Below, piece after piece: positions 7,209 to 14,300 of a stretch of 15,339 nt of DNA. A program made the position numbers and the translations under genes. Source of the DNA: Gammaproteobacteria bacterium (GTDB lineage Bacteria; Pseudomonadota; Gammaproteobacteria; Pseudomonadales; DSM-25080); the NCBI GenBank assembly GCA_013372965.1, contig JABXIR010000204.1, positions 1 through 15,339 of the forward strand. The letters run 5' to 3'. The notes below the pieces were generated by a model, which made no database searches, had not been told where the DNA came from, and saw only the letters and a program-made list of their open reading frames with translations. Numbering within the stretch: the first letter of the stretch is position 1; each line of letters starts with the position of its first letter.

Positions 7209-7988
7209 GTGTCAAATACTATCCATCCTACTGCGATCGTCGACGATTCCGTCAAACTTGGTAAAGATGTTTACATCGGCCCTTATTGTATCGTAGAGGG
7301 TGATGTCACTTTGGGTGATCGCACCCGACTCGAATCGCATGCAGTCGTAAAAGGGCCTTCCATCATCGGCGCTGATTGCCATATCTTCCAATTCGCGACG
7401 GTTGGCGAAGCAACGCCTGATCTTAAGTTTAAGGGCGAGGAGACGTGGTTGAAGATGGGGGATAGAAATGTCATTCGTGAAGGCGCGACTATTCACCGAG
7501 GAACGATTCAAGATTTGGGTGAAACCCGAGTCGGAAACGATAATCTAATCATGGCGTATGCTCATATTGGCCACGATTGCATCGTGGGTAATCACTGCAT
7601 CTTAGTTAATAATGCCTCTCTTGCCGGTCATGTGATTGTGGGTGATTGGGCGATTCTTGGTGGCTATTCGTTAGTGCATCAACGGGTCAAAATTGGTGCC
7701 CATAGTTTTACTGGTTTCGGTACGGGCGTCAGTATGGATATTCCTGCCTACGTTACCGCGTCGGGTCATCGAGCTGAACCGAAAGGAATCAACGCAGAAG
7801 GCCTAAAGCGCCGTGGCTACGATCCTGAGCAAATCCAAGATGTCACTCGTGCCTACAAACTGCTCTATCGTCGCAAGCTTAAGCTTGATGACGCACTAAC
7901 CGAAATTCGTGCGATTAGTCCGGATGGCGACCATATTACCTTGTTTATTGATTCAATTACCTCCAGCACGCGGGGAATTATTCGCTAA
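7209..7988 (+). CDS. lpxA: UDP-N-acetylglucosamine O-acyltransferase
   Basis: First step of lipid A synthesis: transfers a 3-hydroxyacyl chain from ACP to the 3-OH of UDP-GlcNAc in the cytosol. The start is GTG, with GAGG 5 nt upstream. The protein has 259 residues (E. coli 262) made of hexapeptide repeats forming a left-handed beta-helix (about 1-185) and a C-terminal helical domain ending in STRGIIR. The catalytic histidine is H122 in AHIGHDC (118-124), and the family stretches IHRGT (95-99) and LAGH (138-141) are present. Aligning IGAHSFTGFG (162-171) with E. coli places F170 at the acyl-chain ruler position, which is G173 in E. coli (C14) and a methionine in Pseudomonas aeruginosa (C10). 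This suggests a short 3-hydroxyacyl chain; that part is inference. The stop overlaps the lpxB ATG by one base (TAATG). Confidence 0.97.
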   Translation: MSNTIHPTAIVDDSVKLGKDVYIGPYCIVEGDVTLGDRTRLESHAVVKGPSIIGADCHIFQFATVGEATPDLKFKGEETWLKMGDRNVIREGATIHRGTIQDLGETRVGNDNLIMAYAHIGHDCIVGNHCILVNNASLAGHVIVGDWAILGGYSLVHQRVKIGAHSFTGFGTGVSMDIPAYVTASGHRAEPKGINAEGLKRRGYDPEQIQDVTRAYKLLYRRKLKLDDALTEIRAISPDGDHITLFIDSITSSTRGIIR

Positions 7989-9106
7989 TGCCCCGTCGAG
8001 TCGCAATAGTCTGCGGTGAGGCAAGTGGTGATATTTTAGGGGCCGATCTCATTCAGGCGCTAAAGAATTACTGGCCTGACGCTCAGTTCGAAGGTATTGG
8101 CGGCCCGAGAATGATCGAACAAGGCTTCGAGTCTCACTTCCCGATGGATCGCCTCTCGGTGATGGGTCTTGTTGAGCCACTTAAGCGATTGCCTGAGCTA
8201 TTATCCATCCGCAGAAATATCATATCGCGATACACTTCTGAGCCTCCTGACATTTTTATCGGAATCGATTCGCCTGATTTCACGTTGAAAATTGAACTCG
8301 CATTGAAACAAGCGGGCGTTAAGACAGCGCACTACGTGAGTCCGTCTGTATGGGCCTGGAGAAAAGGTCGTATTAAGTTAATCAAGCGGGCGGCGGATTT
8401 GATGCTGACCTTGTTGCCCTTTGAAGCGGATTTTTATAAAGAGCATCAGATGCCGGTATGTTTTGTAGGGCATCCTCTTGCGTACCAGTTAACGGAACGC
8501 CCGAAAGAAGAAGCTCGAGCAGCACTAAACGTGGATGAGTCTAAGCGTTGGCTTGCGCTGATGCCGGGTAGTCGCGGGAATGAGGTCGATATGATGGGGC
8601 GGCTCTACTGTGAAGTTGCGTTGCAGCTTCAGCGCGACGGTGAAATCGATGGTGTGTTGATTCCCGCGTCGAGTCCCGAACGTCGTGCTCAAATTAATGA
8701 AATTCTATCTTGCTATGGCGAGTTAGACGCGACGGTATTCGATGGGCGTTCGCATGACGTGATGAGTGCCTCAGACGCCGTACTACTCACGTCGGGTACC
8801 ACGGCACTCGAGGCAATGTTGCTCAATCGCCCAATGGTTGTCGCTTACAAAACGAGCAGGTTAGGCTATGCCATTCTTAGCCGTATTGTCGACACCCCAT
8901 TTATTGCCTTGCCAAATTTAATTGCCGGACGCGAAGTGGTTTCAGAGCTTATTCAGCACGATGCATCCGAAGAACGGTTGTATCAAGAGATCTTAGCCTG
9001 TCTTTCAAAGGCTCCTGACGACTCATTTTCCGAGATGGCGCAACAGCTTAGACAGGGCGGTGGCAGTAAGGCAGCTGAGGCGTTAGTGGCACTATGCAAT
9101 CCCTAG
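7988..9106 (+). CDS. lpxB: Lipid-A-disaccharide synthase
   Basis: Family GT19 glycosyltransferase that joins lipid X and UDP-2,3-diacylglucosamine into the beta-1,6 disaccharide of lipid A at the cytosolic face of the inner membrane. Motifs visible are GEASGDILGA (10-19), GIGGPRM (36-42), GIDSPDF (92-98, D94 matching the catalytic Asp98 of E. coli), HYVSPSVWAWR (115-125), MPGSRGNEV (192-200), LTSGTTALEAML and LPNLIAGRE. Length 372 residues is near the E. coli 382. It starts on the last base of the lpxA stop, so translation is probably coupled, and it overlaps rnhB by 13 nt at its end. Confidence 0.97.
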   Translation: MPRRVAIVCGEASGDILGADLIQALKNYWPDAQFEGIGGPRMIEQGFESHFPMDRLSVMGLVEPLKRLPELLSIRRNIISRYTSEPPDIFIGIDSPDFTLKIELALKQAGVKTAHYVSPSVWAWRKGRIKLIKRAADLMLTLLPFEADFYKEHQMPVCFVGHPLAYQLTERPKEEARAALNVDESKRWLALMPGSRGNEVDMMGRLYCEVALQLQRDGEIDGVLIPASSPERRAQINEILSCYGELDATVFDGRSHDVMSASDAVLLTSGTTALEAMLLNRPMVVAYKTSRLGYAILSRIVDTPFIALPNLIAGREVVSELIQHDASEERLYQEILACLSKAPDDSFSEMAQQLRQGGGSKAAEALVALCNP

Positions 9107-9702
9107 ACCTGTTTGACGCGATTGTCGATCATTCACGAATTGCCGGTGTCGACGAGGTGGGGCGGGGCCCATTAGTAGGTGATGTAGTGACCAGCGCCGT
9201 CATTCTCGATCCGAATCGCCCGATCGAGGGGCTCAATGATTCGAAGAAACTATCCGAGGCCAAGCGCATCGCGCTTTATGATGAAATCTTAGAGAAGGCA
9301 TTGTGCGTTTCGGTAAGTCGTGCGTCACCCGAAGAGATCGATGAGATCAATATTTTGCAGGCAACTTTACTTGCTATGAAACGTGCCGTAGATGCTTTGA
9401 GTATTCCACCAACATTCGTTAAGGTAGATGGTAATAAACTACCAAAGTGGCATTACGCATCAGAGGCAGTGGTTCAAGGGGATGGGCTGATCGCAGAGAT
9501 TAGTGCTGCCTCCATTGTTGCGAAAGTAACGCGCGATCGTGAAATGGACGCGCTCGACAAGGCGTATCCCGATTACGGTTTTAAGTCGCACAAGGGTTAC
9601 CCAACCAAGGCGCATTTAGCCGCCTTGGAAAAATTAGGACCGACGCCTTTTCACCGTCGGAGTTTTGGCCCAGTAAAGCGACTACTAGAAGAATTAAAAT
9701 AG
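9094..9702 (+). CDS. rnhB: Ribonuclease HII
   Basis: Cuts RNA in RNA/DNA hybrids and incises at single ribonucleotides embedded in DNA, starting ribonucleotide excision repair. GVDEVGRGPLVGDV (18-31) carries the first two metal ligands D20 and E21; D112 in VDGNKLP and D130 in VQGDG complete the DEDD set by alignment with E. coli. AEISAASIVAKVTRDRE (134-150) and the YGFKSHKGYPTKAH stretch are typical of the family. Length 202 residues matches the E. coli protein (198). It overlaps lpxB by 13 nt and is followed by dnaE after 9 nt, the usual lpxB-rnhB-dnaE order in gammaproteobacteria. Confidence 0.96.
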   Translation: MQSLDLFDAIVDHSRIAGVDEVGRGPLVGDVVTSAVILDPNRPIEGLNDSKKLSEAKRIALYDEILEKALCVSVSRASPEEIDEINILQATLLAMKRAVDALSIPPTFVKVDGNKLPKWHYASEAVVQGDGLIAEISAASIVAKVTRDREMDALDKAYPDYGFKSHKGYPTKAHLAALEKLGPTPFHRRSFGPVKRLLEELK

Positions 9703-9705
9703 AGG
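9701..9705 (+). promoter_or_regulatory. dnaE ribosome binding site overlapping the rnhB stop codon
   Basis: AGAGG begins inside the rnhB TAG stop and lies 6 nt before the GTG start of dnaE at 9712. The overlap suggests that dnaE initiation is helped by ribosomes finishing rnhB. Confidence 0.6.
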
Positions 9706-9711
9706 TTAGGC

Positions 9712-12700
9712 GTGTCTAAATTTGTGCATTTACGGGTGAGAACGGAATTCTCTCTCGTTGACAGTATTGTCAAAGTAAAACCTCTCGTAGCCAAAACAGT
9801 GTCCGATGGTCGGCCAGCGTTGGCAATTACCGACCTTAATAACTTATTCGGTCAAATTAAGTTCTATAAAGCATGTGAAGGCTCGGGCATCAAGCCGATT
9901 GTCGCCTGTGATTTGTTTGTTAGAGATGATGAAGAAAGCTTCATTGTTTGCTGTCTCGCGCAAAACCTCCAAGGTTACAAAAATATCACCGAACTCATTT
10001 CTCGTTCTTGGACGAAAGGCCAGCATCAGGGCGTGCCCGCTGTGTCTCGAGCTTGGCTCGAGGAGTTAAACGAGGGGATCATCGTTCTATCAGCGGGTAA
10101 GGATGGCGATGTAGGTCAGCACTTACTAGCGGGTCACGATGCGGTCGCTGAAGCGCGCGCCAATTGGTGGAGCACGACCTTTCCTGATCGTTTCTTTATC
10201 GAATTACATCGTTGTGGTAGAGCAGGCGACGAGCAACACGTTCATGCGGCGGTAGCGCTAGCTAGTCGTTTGGGCCTTCCCGTGGTCGCAACGAATGACG
10301 TGCGCTTTATTAAGAGTGAAGATTTTGAAGTGCATGAAACCCGCGTCTGCATTCACGATGGTTACACTCTCGGTGATAAACGCCGTGTCAAACGTTATTC
10401 TCCACAACAGTATCTTCGCACAGCCGACGAGATGGAGGTGTTATTTGCCGATATCCCCGAGGCGATTGAAAACTCGTATCAAATCGCCCTCCGCTGTAAT
10501 GTTGAAATCGAGTTGGGTAAACCCTACCTGCCAGACTTCCCAATCCCTGACGGCCTAACCGAAACCGAGTTTTTCAACAAGATTTGTTACGAAGGTTTAG
10601 AGAAACGCCTAGAAACTGATTTTGGTCGTGACGTTGCTAACTGGGATGAACTCTACAAAGAGTATGCTGAACGACTTCAGTTCGAACTCGATATTATTAT
10701 TCAGATGGGGTTCCCCGGGTACTTTTTGATCGTCATGGACTTCATCCAGTGGGCGAAAGATCACAACATCCCGGTGGGCCCTGGGCGTGGATCAGGTGCT
10801 GGCTCACTGGTCGCCTATGTGTTGCTTATTACGGATATTGACCCGTTAAAATACGACCTTCTTTTTGAGCGATTCTTGAACCCAGAGCGTGTCTCGATGC
10901 CCGACTTCGACGTCGATTTTTGCATGGAAGATCGCGATAAGGTGATTTCTTACGTTGCAGATCACTATGGACGTGAGGCCGTTTCTCAGATTATTACCTT
11001 TGGTACGATGGCGGCGAAGGCGGTTGTGCGAGATGTGGCTCGGGTTCAAGGTAAATCATATGGCTTGGCTGATAAGCTCTCGAAATTGATCCCCGCCGAT
11101 CCTGGTATGACACTCGCCAAGGCGCTCGAAGAAGAGCCTCAATTGCCAGAGTTCCTGTCAAAAGATGAGGAGGCTCAGGAAATTTGGGACATGGCTGTTC
11201 GTCTAGAGGGGACGGTTCGAAACGTGGGCAAGCACGCGGGTGGCGTGGTGATTGCACCTTCGAAATTAACCGATTTTGCACCGTTGTACTCGGAAGAAGA
11301 TGGCTCAGGTCTTGTGACCCAGTACGATAAAAACGACGTTGAAGACGCAGGGCTCGTTAAATTCGACTTTCTCGGATTGCGGACCTTAACGATCATTGAC
11401 TGGGCGCTCGAGATGGTGAATGGTCGACAACAACAGTCAGGCTGTGACCCGGTCGATATTTCCAAGATTCCCCTAGACGACGAGAAAACCTTCCAGCTTT
11501 TAAAACGTGCAGAAACGACCGCGGTATTCCAGCTAGAGTCGCGTGGGATGAAAGAATTAATCTTACGTCTTCAGCCCGATGATATCGAAGATATGATCGC
11601 ACTGGTGGCACTGTTCCGACCCGGACCACTCCAGTCGGGCATGGTAGATGACTTCATTAATCGTAAGCACGGGCGCGCTGAGGTGGCCTATCCGGATAAA
11701 ACCTATCAGCACGAGAGCTTAAAACCGATTCTCGAACCCACCTATGGCGTGATCGTCTACCAAGAACAGGTTATGCAGATTGCTCAGGTTCTGGCGGGTT
11801 ATTCTCTTGGTAAGGCAGACTTGCTTCGTCGAGCGATGGGTAAGAAGAAGCCCGAGGAAATGGCAAAGCAGCGTTCTACTTTCCAAGATGGTGCCTCGTC
11901 TATTGGTATTGATGCCGATCTCGCCATAAAGATTTTCGACTTAGTAGAAAAGTTTGCGGGCTATGGCTTTAACAAGTCGCACTCGGCCGCATACGCTATT
12001 GTGTCGTACCAAACCGCTTGGCTGAAAGCACACTATCCGGCTGAGTTTATGGCTGCAACCATGTCATCAGACATGGATAAAACCGATAAAGTCGTCACCT
12101 TTCTAGATGAATGTCGTCAGATGGGGCTCACCATATTGCCGCCCGACGTCAATATGGGAGAGTTCAAATTCTCAGTAAATGACGATGGTGAGGTCGTCTA
12201 CGGTCTGGGCGCAATCAAGGGGCTGGGTGAGGGACCGGTCGGCAGTATATTAGAGGCTCGTCAAGATGGGCCGTTTACCGATTTGTTCGATTTTTGTAGT
12301 CGAATCGATGCGAAACGCGTGAATAAACGTGCCATCGAAGCGCTTATTTACTCAGGTGCTTTCGATGAGATTGGACCCGATGTCGAAGATCTGTCCATAC
12401 GTCGAGCCATTATGCTAGAGGCCATGCCTAACGCGGTAAAGACCGCCGATCAAATGCTGAAATCTGAAGATGCGGGGATGGGCGATTTATTTGGTGGTTT
12501 TGTTCCTGAGCCTGATGAAGATAAAAATTGCTACCACGACTTCATGTCAGCATCAAAGTGGACGCTACGTCAGCGCTTAGATCATGAGCGAGCGACGCTC
12601 GGCCTGTATTTGACGGGTCACCCCATTGACGAGTACGAGGACGAGCTGGCTAGGGTCATAAAGTATCGAATTCGAGATCTGCGCGCTGAGCGCTCTAAAC

Positions 12701-13197
12701 AGCGTATTGTTGGCTTAATTGTTGATCTTCGCACCATGAAAACAAAGCGAGGTGACACCATGTGCTTCGTAAAACTCGATGATCGTACGGCACAAATGGA
12801 AATTGCCTTGTTTGCCGATATGTACGAACGCTTTCGTGATCAATTGGTAATGAATCAGTTAGTCGTTATCGAGGGTGAAGTTAGTCATGATGACTACTCT
12901 GGCGGCTTGAAGATGCGTGCAAGCGATCTTTATTCATGGGATGAAGCACGCAGTCGTTTAGTTGAAAACGTCACGGTTCGTTTAGAGTCGCGAGAGGCGA
13001 ATGCATTTGTTTCAACATTCGCTGGACTGGTCAATGAGTTCAGCGGAAACTGCCCTGTCATAGTTGCTTACCAAAATCAGGCCGCGTTCGGAGAAATCGG
13101 ATTTGGCGAGCAATTTAATATTTTACCGAGCGATGAAGCGCTCAATCGAATTAAGCAAATTGTCGGAGAGTCCGCAGTGTCAATAAATTACCGATGA
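9712..13197 (+). CDS. dnaE: DNA polymerase III alpha subunit
   Basis: Catalytic subunit of the replicative polymerase (C family), working with the epsilon proofreader, tau and the beta clamp at the replication fork. The 1161 residues match E. coli DnaE (1160) nearly end to end. In order: a PHP domain (about 1-280, FVHLRVRTEFS at 4-14), palm with GPGRGSGAGSL (357-367) and PDFDVDF (397-403; D400 and D402), the third catalytic aspartate in VKFDFLG (D552), fingers with ALFRPGPLQSGM and RRAMGKKKPEEM, a helix-hairpin-helix area (GLGAIKGLGEG, near 830-840), an OB fold from about 998, and a C-terminal tau-binding region. The internal clamp-binding site is MGDLF (923-927), where E. coli has QADMF. The GTG start fits the conserved N-terminus. 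A 155-nt gap follows, the longest in the window. Confidence 0.98.
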   Translation: MSKFVHLRVRTEFSLVDSIVKVKPLVAKTVSDGRPALAITDLNNLFGQIKFYKACEGSGIKPIVACDLFVRDDEESFIVCCLAQNLQGYKNITELISRSWTKGQHQGVPAVSRAWLEELNEGIIVLSAGKDGDVGQHLLAGHDAVAEARANWWSTTFPDRFFIELHRCGRAGDEQHVHAAVALASRLGLPVVATNDVRFIKSEDFEVHETRVCIHDGYTLGDKRRVKRYSPQQYLRTADEMEVLFADIPEAIENSYQIALRCNVEIELGKPYLPDFPIPDGLTETEFFNKICYEGLEKRLETDFGRDVANWDELYKEYAERLQFELDIIIQMGFPGYFLIVMDFIQWAKDHNIPVGPGRGSGAGSLVAYVLLITDIDPLKYDLLFERFLNPERVSMPDFDVDFCMEDRDKVISYVADHYGREAVSQIITFGTMAAKAVVRDVARVQGKSYGLADKLSKLIPADPGMTLAKALEEEPQLPEFLSKDEEAQEIWDMAVRLEGTVRNVGKHAGGVVIAPSKLTDFAPLYSEEDGSGLVTQYDKNDVEDAGLVKFDFLGLRTLTIIDWALEMVNGRQQQSGCDPVDISKIPLDDEKTFQLLKRAETTAVFQLESRGMKELILRLQPDDIEDMIALVALFRPGPLQSGMVDDFINRKHGRAEVAYPDKTYQHESLKPILEPTYGVIVYQEQVMQIAQVLAGYSLGKADLLRRAMGKKKPEEMAKQRSTFQDGASSIGIDADLAIKIFDLVEKFAGYGFNKSHSAAYAIVSYQTAWLKAHYPAEFMAATMSSDMDKTDKVVTFLDECRQMGLTILPPDVNMGEFKFSVNDDGEVVYGLGAIKGLGEGPVGSILEARQDGPFTDLFDFCSRIDAKRVNKRAIEALIYSGAFDEIGPDVEDLSIRRAIMLEAMPNAVKTADQMLKSEDAGMGDLFGGFVPEPDEDKNCYHDFMSASKWTLRQRLDHERATLGLYLTGHPIDEYEDELARVIKYRIRDLRAERSKQRIVGLIVDLRTMKTKRGDTMCFVKLDDRTAQMEIALFADMYERFRDQLVMNQLVVIEGEVSHDDYSGGLKMRASDLYSWDEARSRLVENVTVRLESREANAFVSTFAGLVNEFSGNCPVIVAYQNQAAFGEIGFGEQFNILPSDEALNRIKQIVGESAVSINYR

Positions 13198-13219
13198 TTG
13201 AACTCGACTGGTGGGTCAC

Positions 13220-13254
13220 TTTTTCGTATCATGGGCAAAATTTTTCGTGTGATG
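13220..13254 (+). repeat. Imperfect 14-bp direct repeat, 21-bp period
   Basis: TTTTTCGTATCATG (13220-13233) and TTTTTCGTGTGATG (13241-13254) match at 12 of 14 positions. The starts are 21 bp apart, close to two helical turns, so both copies would face the same side of the DNA. This could be a pair of regulator-binding half-sites or a chance AT-rich repeat. Confidence 0.5.
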
Positions 13255-13319
13255 ATATGAGCTTTGTAAATTCAAAGCACCACACAACCCCCGAAGATAA
13301 CGAATATCAGAGGTCTTTA

Positions 13320-13343
13320 ATGAAAGGTCTTTGGCAGTATTAG
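13320..13343 (+). CDS. Putative seven-codon leader ORF (MKGLWQY) before accA
   Basis: ATG at 13320 is preceded by AGAGG (13309-13313) with 6 nt spacing, as good a ribosome binding site as most genes here. It encodes MKGLWQY and ends at TAG (13341-13343), 9 nt before the accA ATG and in the same frame as accA. The accA Shine-Dalgarno-like GAGAGA overlaps this stop. It might couple or tune accA translation. AccA homology begins only at the downstream ATG, so this is not an N-terminal part of AccA. Expression is unproven, and chance occurrence is possible at this length. Confidence 0.35.
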   Translation: MKGLWQY

Positions 13344-13352
13344 AGAGATATT

Positions 13353-14300
13353 ATGAATCCTAATTACCTCGACTTTGAGCAACCGATCGCCGAGCTCGAA
13401 GCAAAAATTGAAGAGTTAAAGCACGTAGGTCATGACAACGAGCTCAACATCAGCGATGAAGTTCAGCGACTGCGTGATAAGTGTGACAAGCTCACCGCCG
13501 AAATCTACAAAAAGCTAGACTCTTGGCAAATTGTTAAGGTCGCTCGTCACCCACGACGTCCGTATACGCTGGATTATATCCCTCGAATTTTTACCGATTT
13601 TCAAGAGCTTCACGGCGACCGCCACTACGCGGACGATAAGTCGATCATTGGTGGACTCGCTCGTCTTAACGGCAAGCCAGTTATGGTTATTGGCCAAGAG
13701 AAGGGGCGCTCTGTAAATGATAAGGTTAAGCGTAACTGGGGTATGCCAAAGCCAGAGGGTTATCGTAAAGCACTTCGTTTGATGGAAATGGCTGAGCGTT
13801 TCAACCTGCCGGTGGTCACACTCATCGATACACCAGGGGCGTATCCAGGAATCGGCTCTGAAGAGCGCGGTATCTCTGAAGCCATTGCACAAAATCTAGC
13901 GGTCATGTCTCGTCTCAAGACGCCGATCATTTGTACAGTGATTGGTGAAGGCTCATCGGGCGGTGCACTTGGTATTGGTGTAGGTGATCAGCTTAACATG
14001 CTTCAATACTCTACCTACTTTGTGATTTCTCCAGAAGGCTGTGCAAACATCATTTGGAAGACCGTCGAAAAAGCACCAGAGGCGGCAGAGGCAATGGGTG
14101 TGACTTCGTCAGTCCTAGAAGAGCTGGGTATTGTTGATACAACGATTCCAGAGCCTGTGGGTGGCGCTCACCGTGATGTCGACGCAATGGCGGCGAATAT
14201 CCGTGATCATCTCACAAAGCAGCTAGAAGAACTCGAAAAGCTACCTGTCGAAAAACTGCTCGAAAAGCGTTACGCGCGCTTGATGTCTTACGGCAACTAA
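13353..14300 (+). CDS. accA: Acetyl-CoA carboxylase carboxyltransferase alpha subunit
   Basis: With AccD it transfers the carboxyl group from carboxybiotin-AccB to acetyl-CoA, giving malonyl-CoA, the first step of fatty-acid synthesis. The N-terminus NYLDFEQPIAELEAKIEEL (4-22) matches E. coli AccA closely and fixes the ATG start. Further conserved stretches are ARHPRRPYTLDY, GDRHYADD, GMPKPEGYRKALRLM, IDTPGAYPGIGSEERG, the oxyanion-type IGEGSSGGALGIGVGD, and the C-terminal RYARLMSYGN. Length 315 residues (E. coli 319). A GAGAGA ribosome binding site lies 4 nt upstream and overlaps the stop of a short leader ORF. It supplies the malonyl-CoA that ultimately feeds FabZ and the Lpx acyltransferases upstream. 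The stop overlaps the tilS start by one base. Confidence 0.98.
   Translation: MNPNYLDFEQPIAELEAKIEELKHVGHDNELNISDEVQRLRDKCDKLTAEIYKKLDSWQIVKVARHPRRPYTLDYIPRIFTDFQELHGDRHYADDKSIIGGLARLNGKPVMVIGQEKGRSVNDKVKRNWGMPKPEGYRKALRLMEMAERFNLPVVTLIDTPGAYPGIGSEERGISEAIAQNLAVMSRLKTPIICTVIGEGSSGGALGIGVGDQLNMLQYSTYFVISPEGCANIIWKTVEKAPEAAEAMGVTSSVLEELGIVDTTIPEPVGGAHRDVDAMAANIRDHLTKQLEELEKLPVEKLLEKRYARLMSYGN

Larger units (their letters stand above)
13198..13352 (+). other. dnaE-accA intergenic leader region
   Basis: This is the only sizeable non-coding stretch. It holds an imperfect direct repeat (13220-13254), a 6-bp hairpin GCTTTG/CAAAGC with a TAAATT loop (13261-13278) and a seven-codon ORF with its own ribosome binding site just before accA. 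The hairpin lacks a T-run, so I do not call a terminator. TAAATT at 13267 resembles a -10 box, but no good -35 element stands at proper spacing. A promoter for accA-tilS here is likely from the gap size, but it is not demonstrated by the sequence. Confidence 0.5.

Noticed and set aside
13261..13272. TAAATT as a -10 box for an accA promoter
   Set aside because: No acceptable -35 hexamer is found at 16-18 bp upstream; kept only as a remark in the intergenic entry.
13261..13278. Hairpin GCTTTG-TAAATT-CAAAGC as a dnaE terminator
   Set aside because: The stem is only 6 bp and AT-rich, and no T-run follows, so it does not meet the usual form of an intrinsic terminator.
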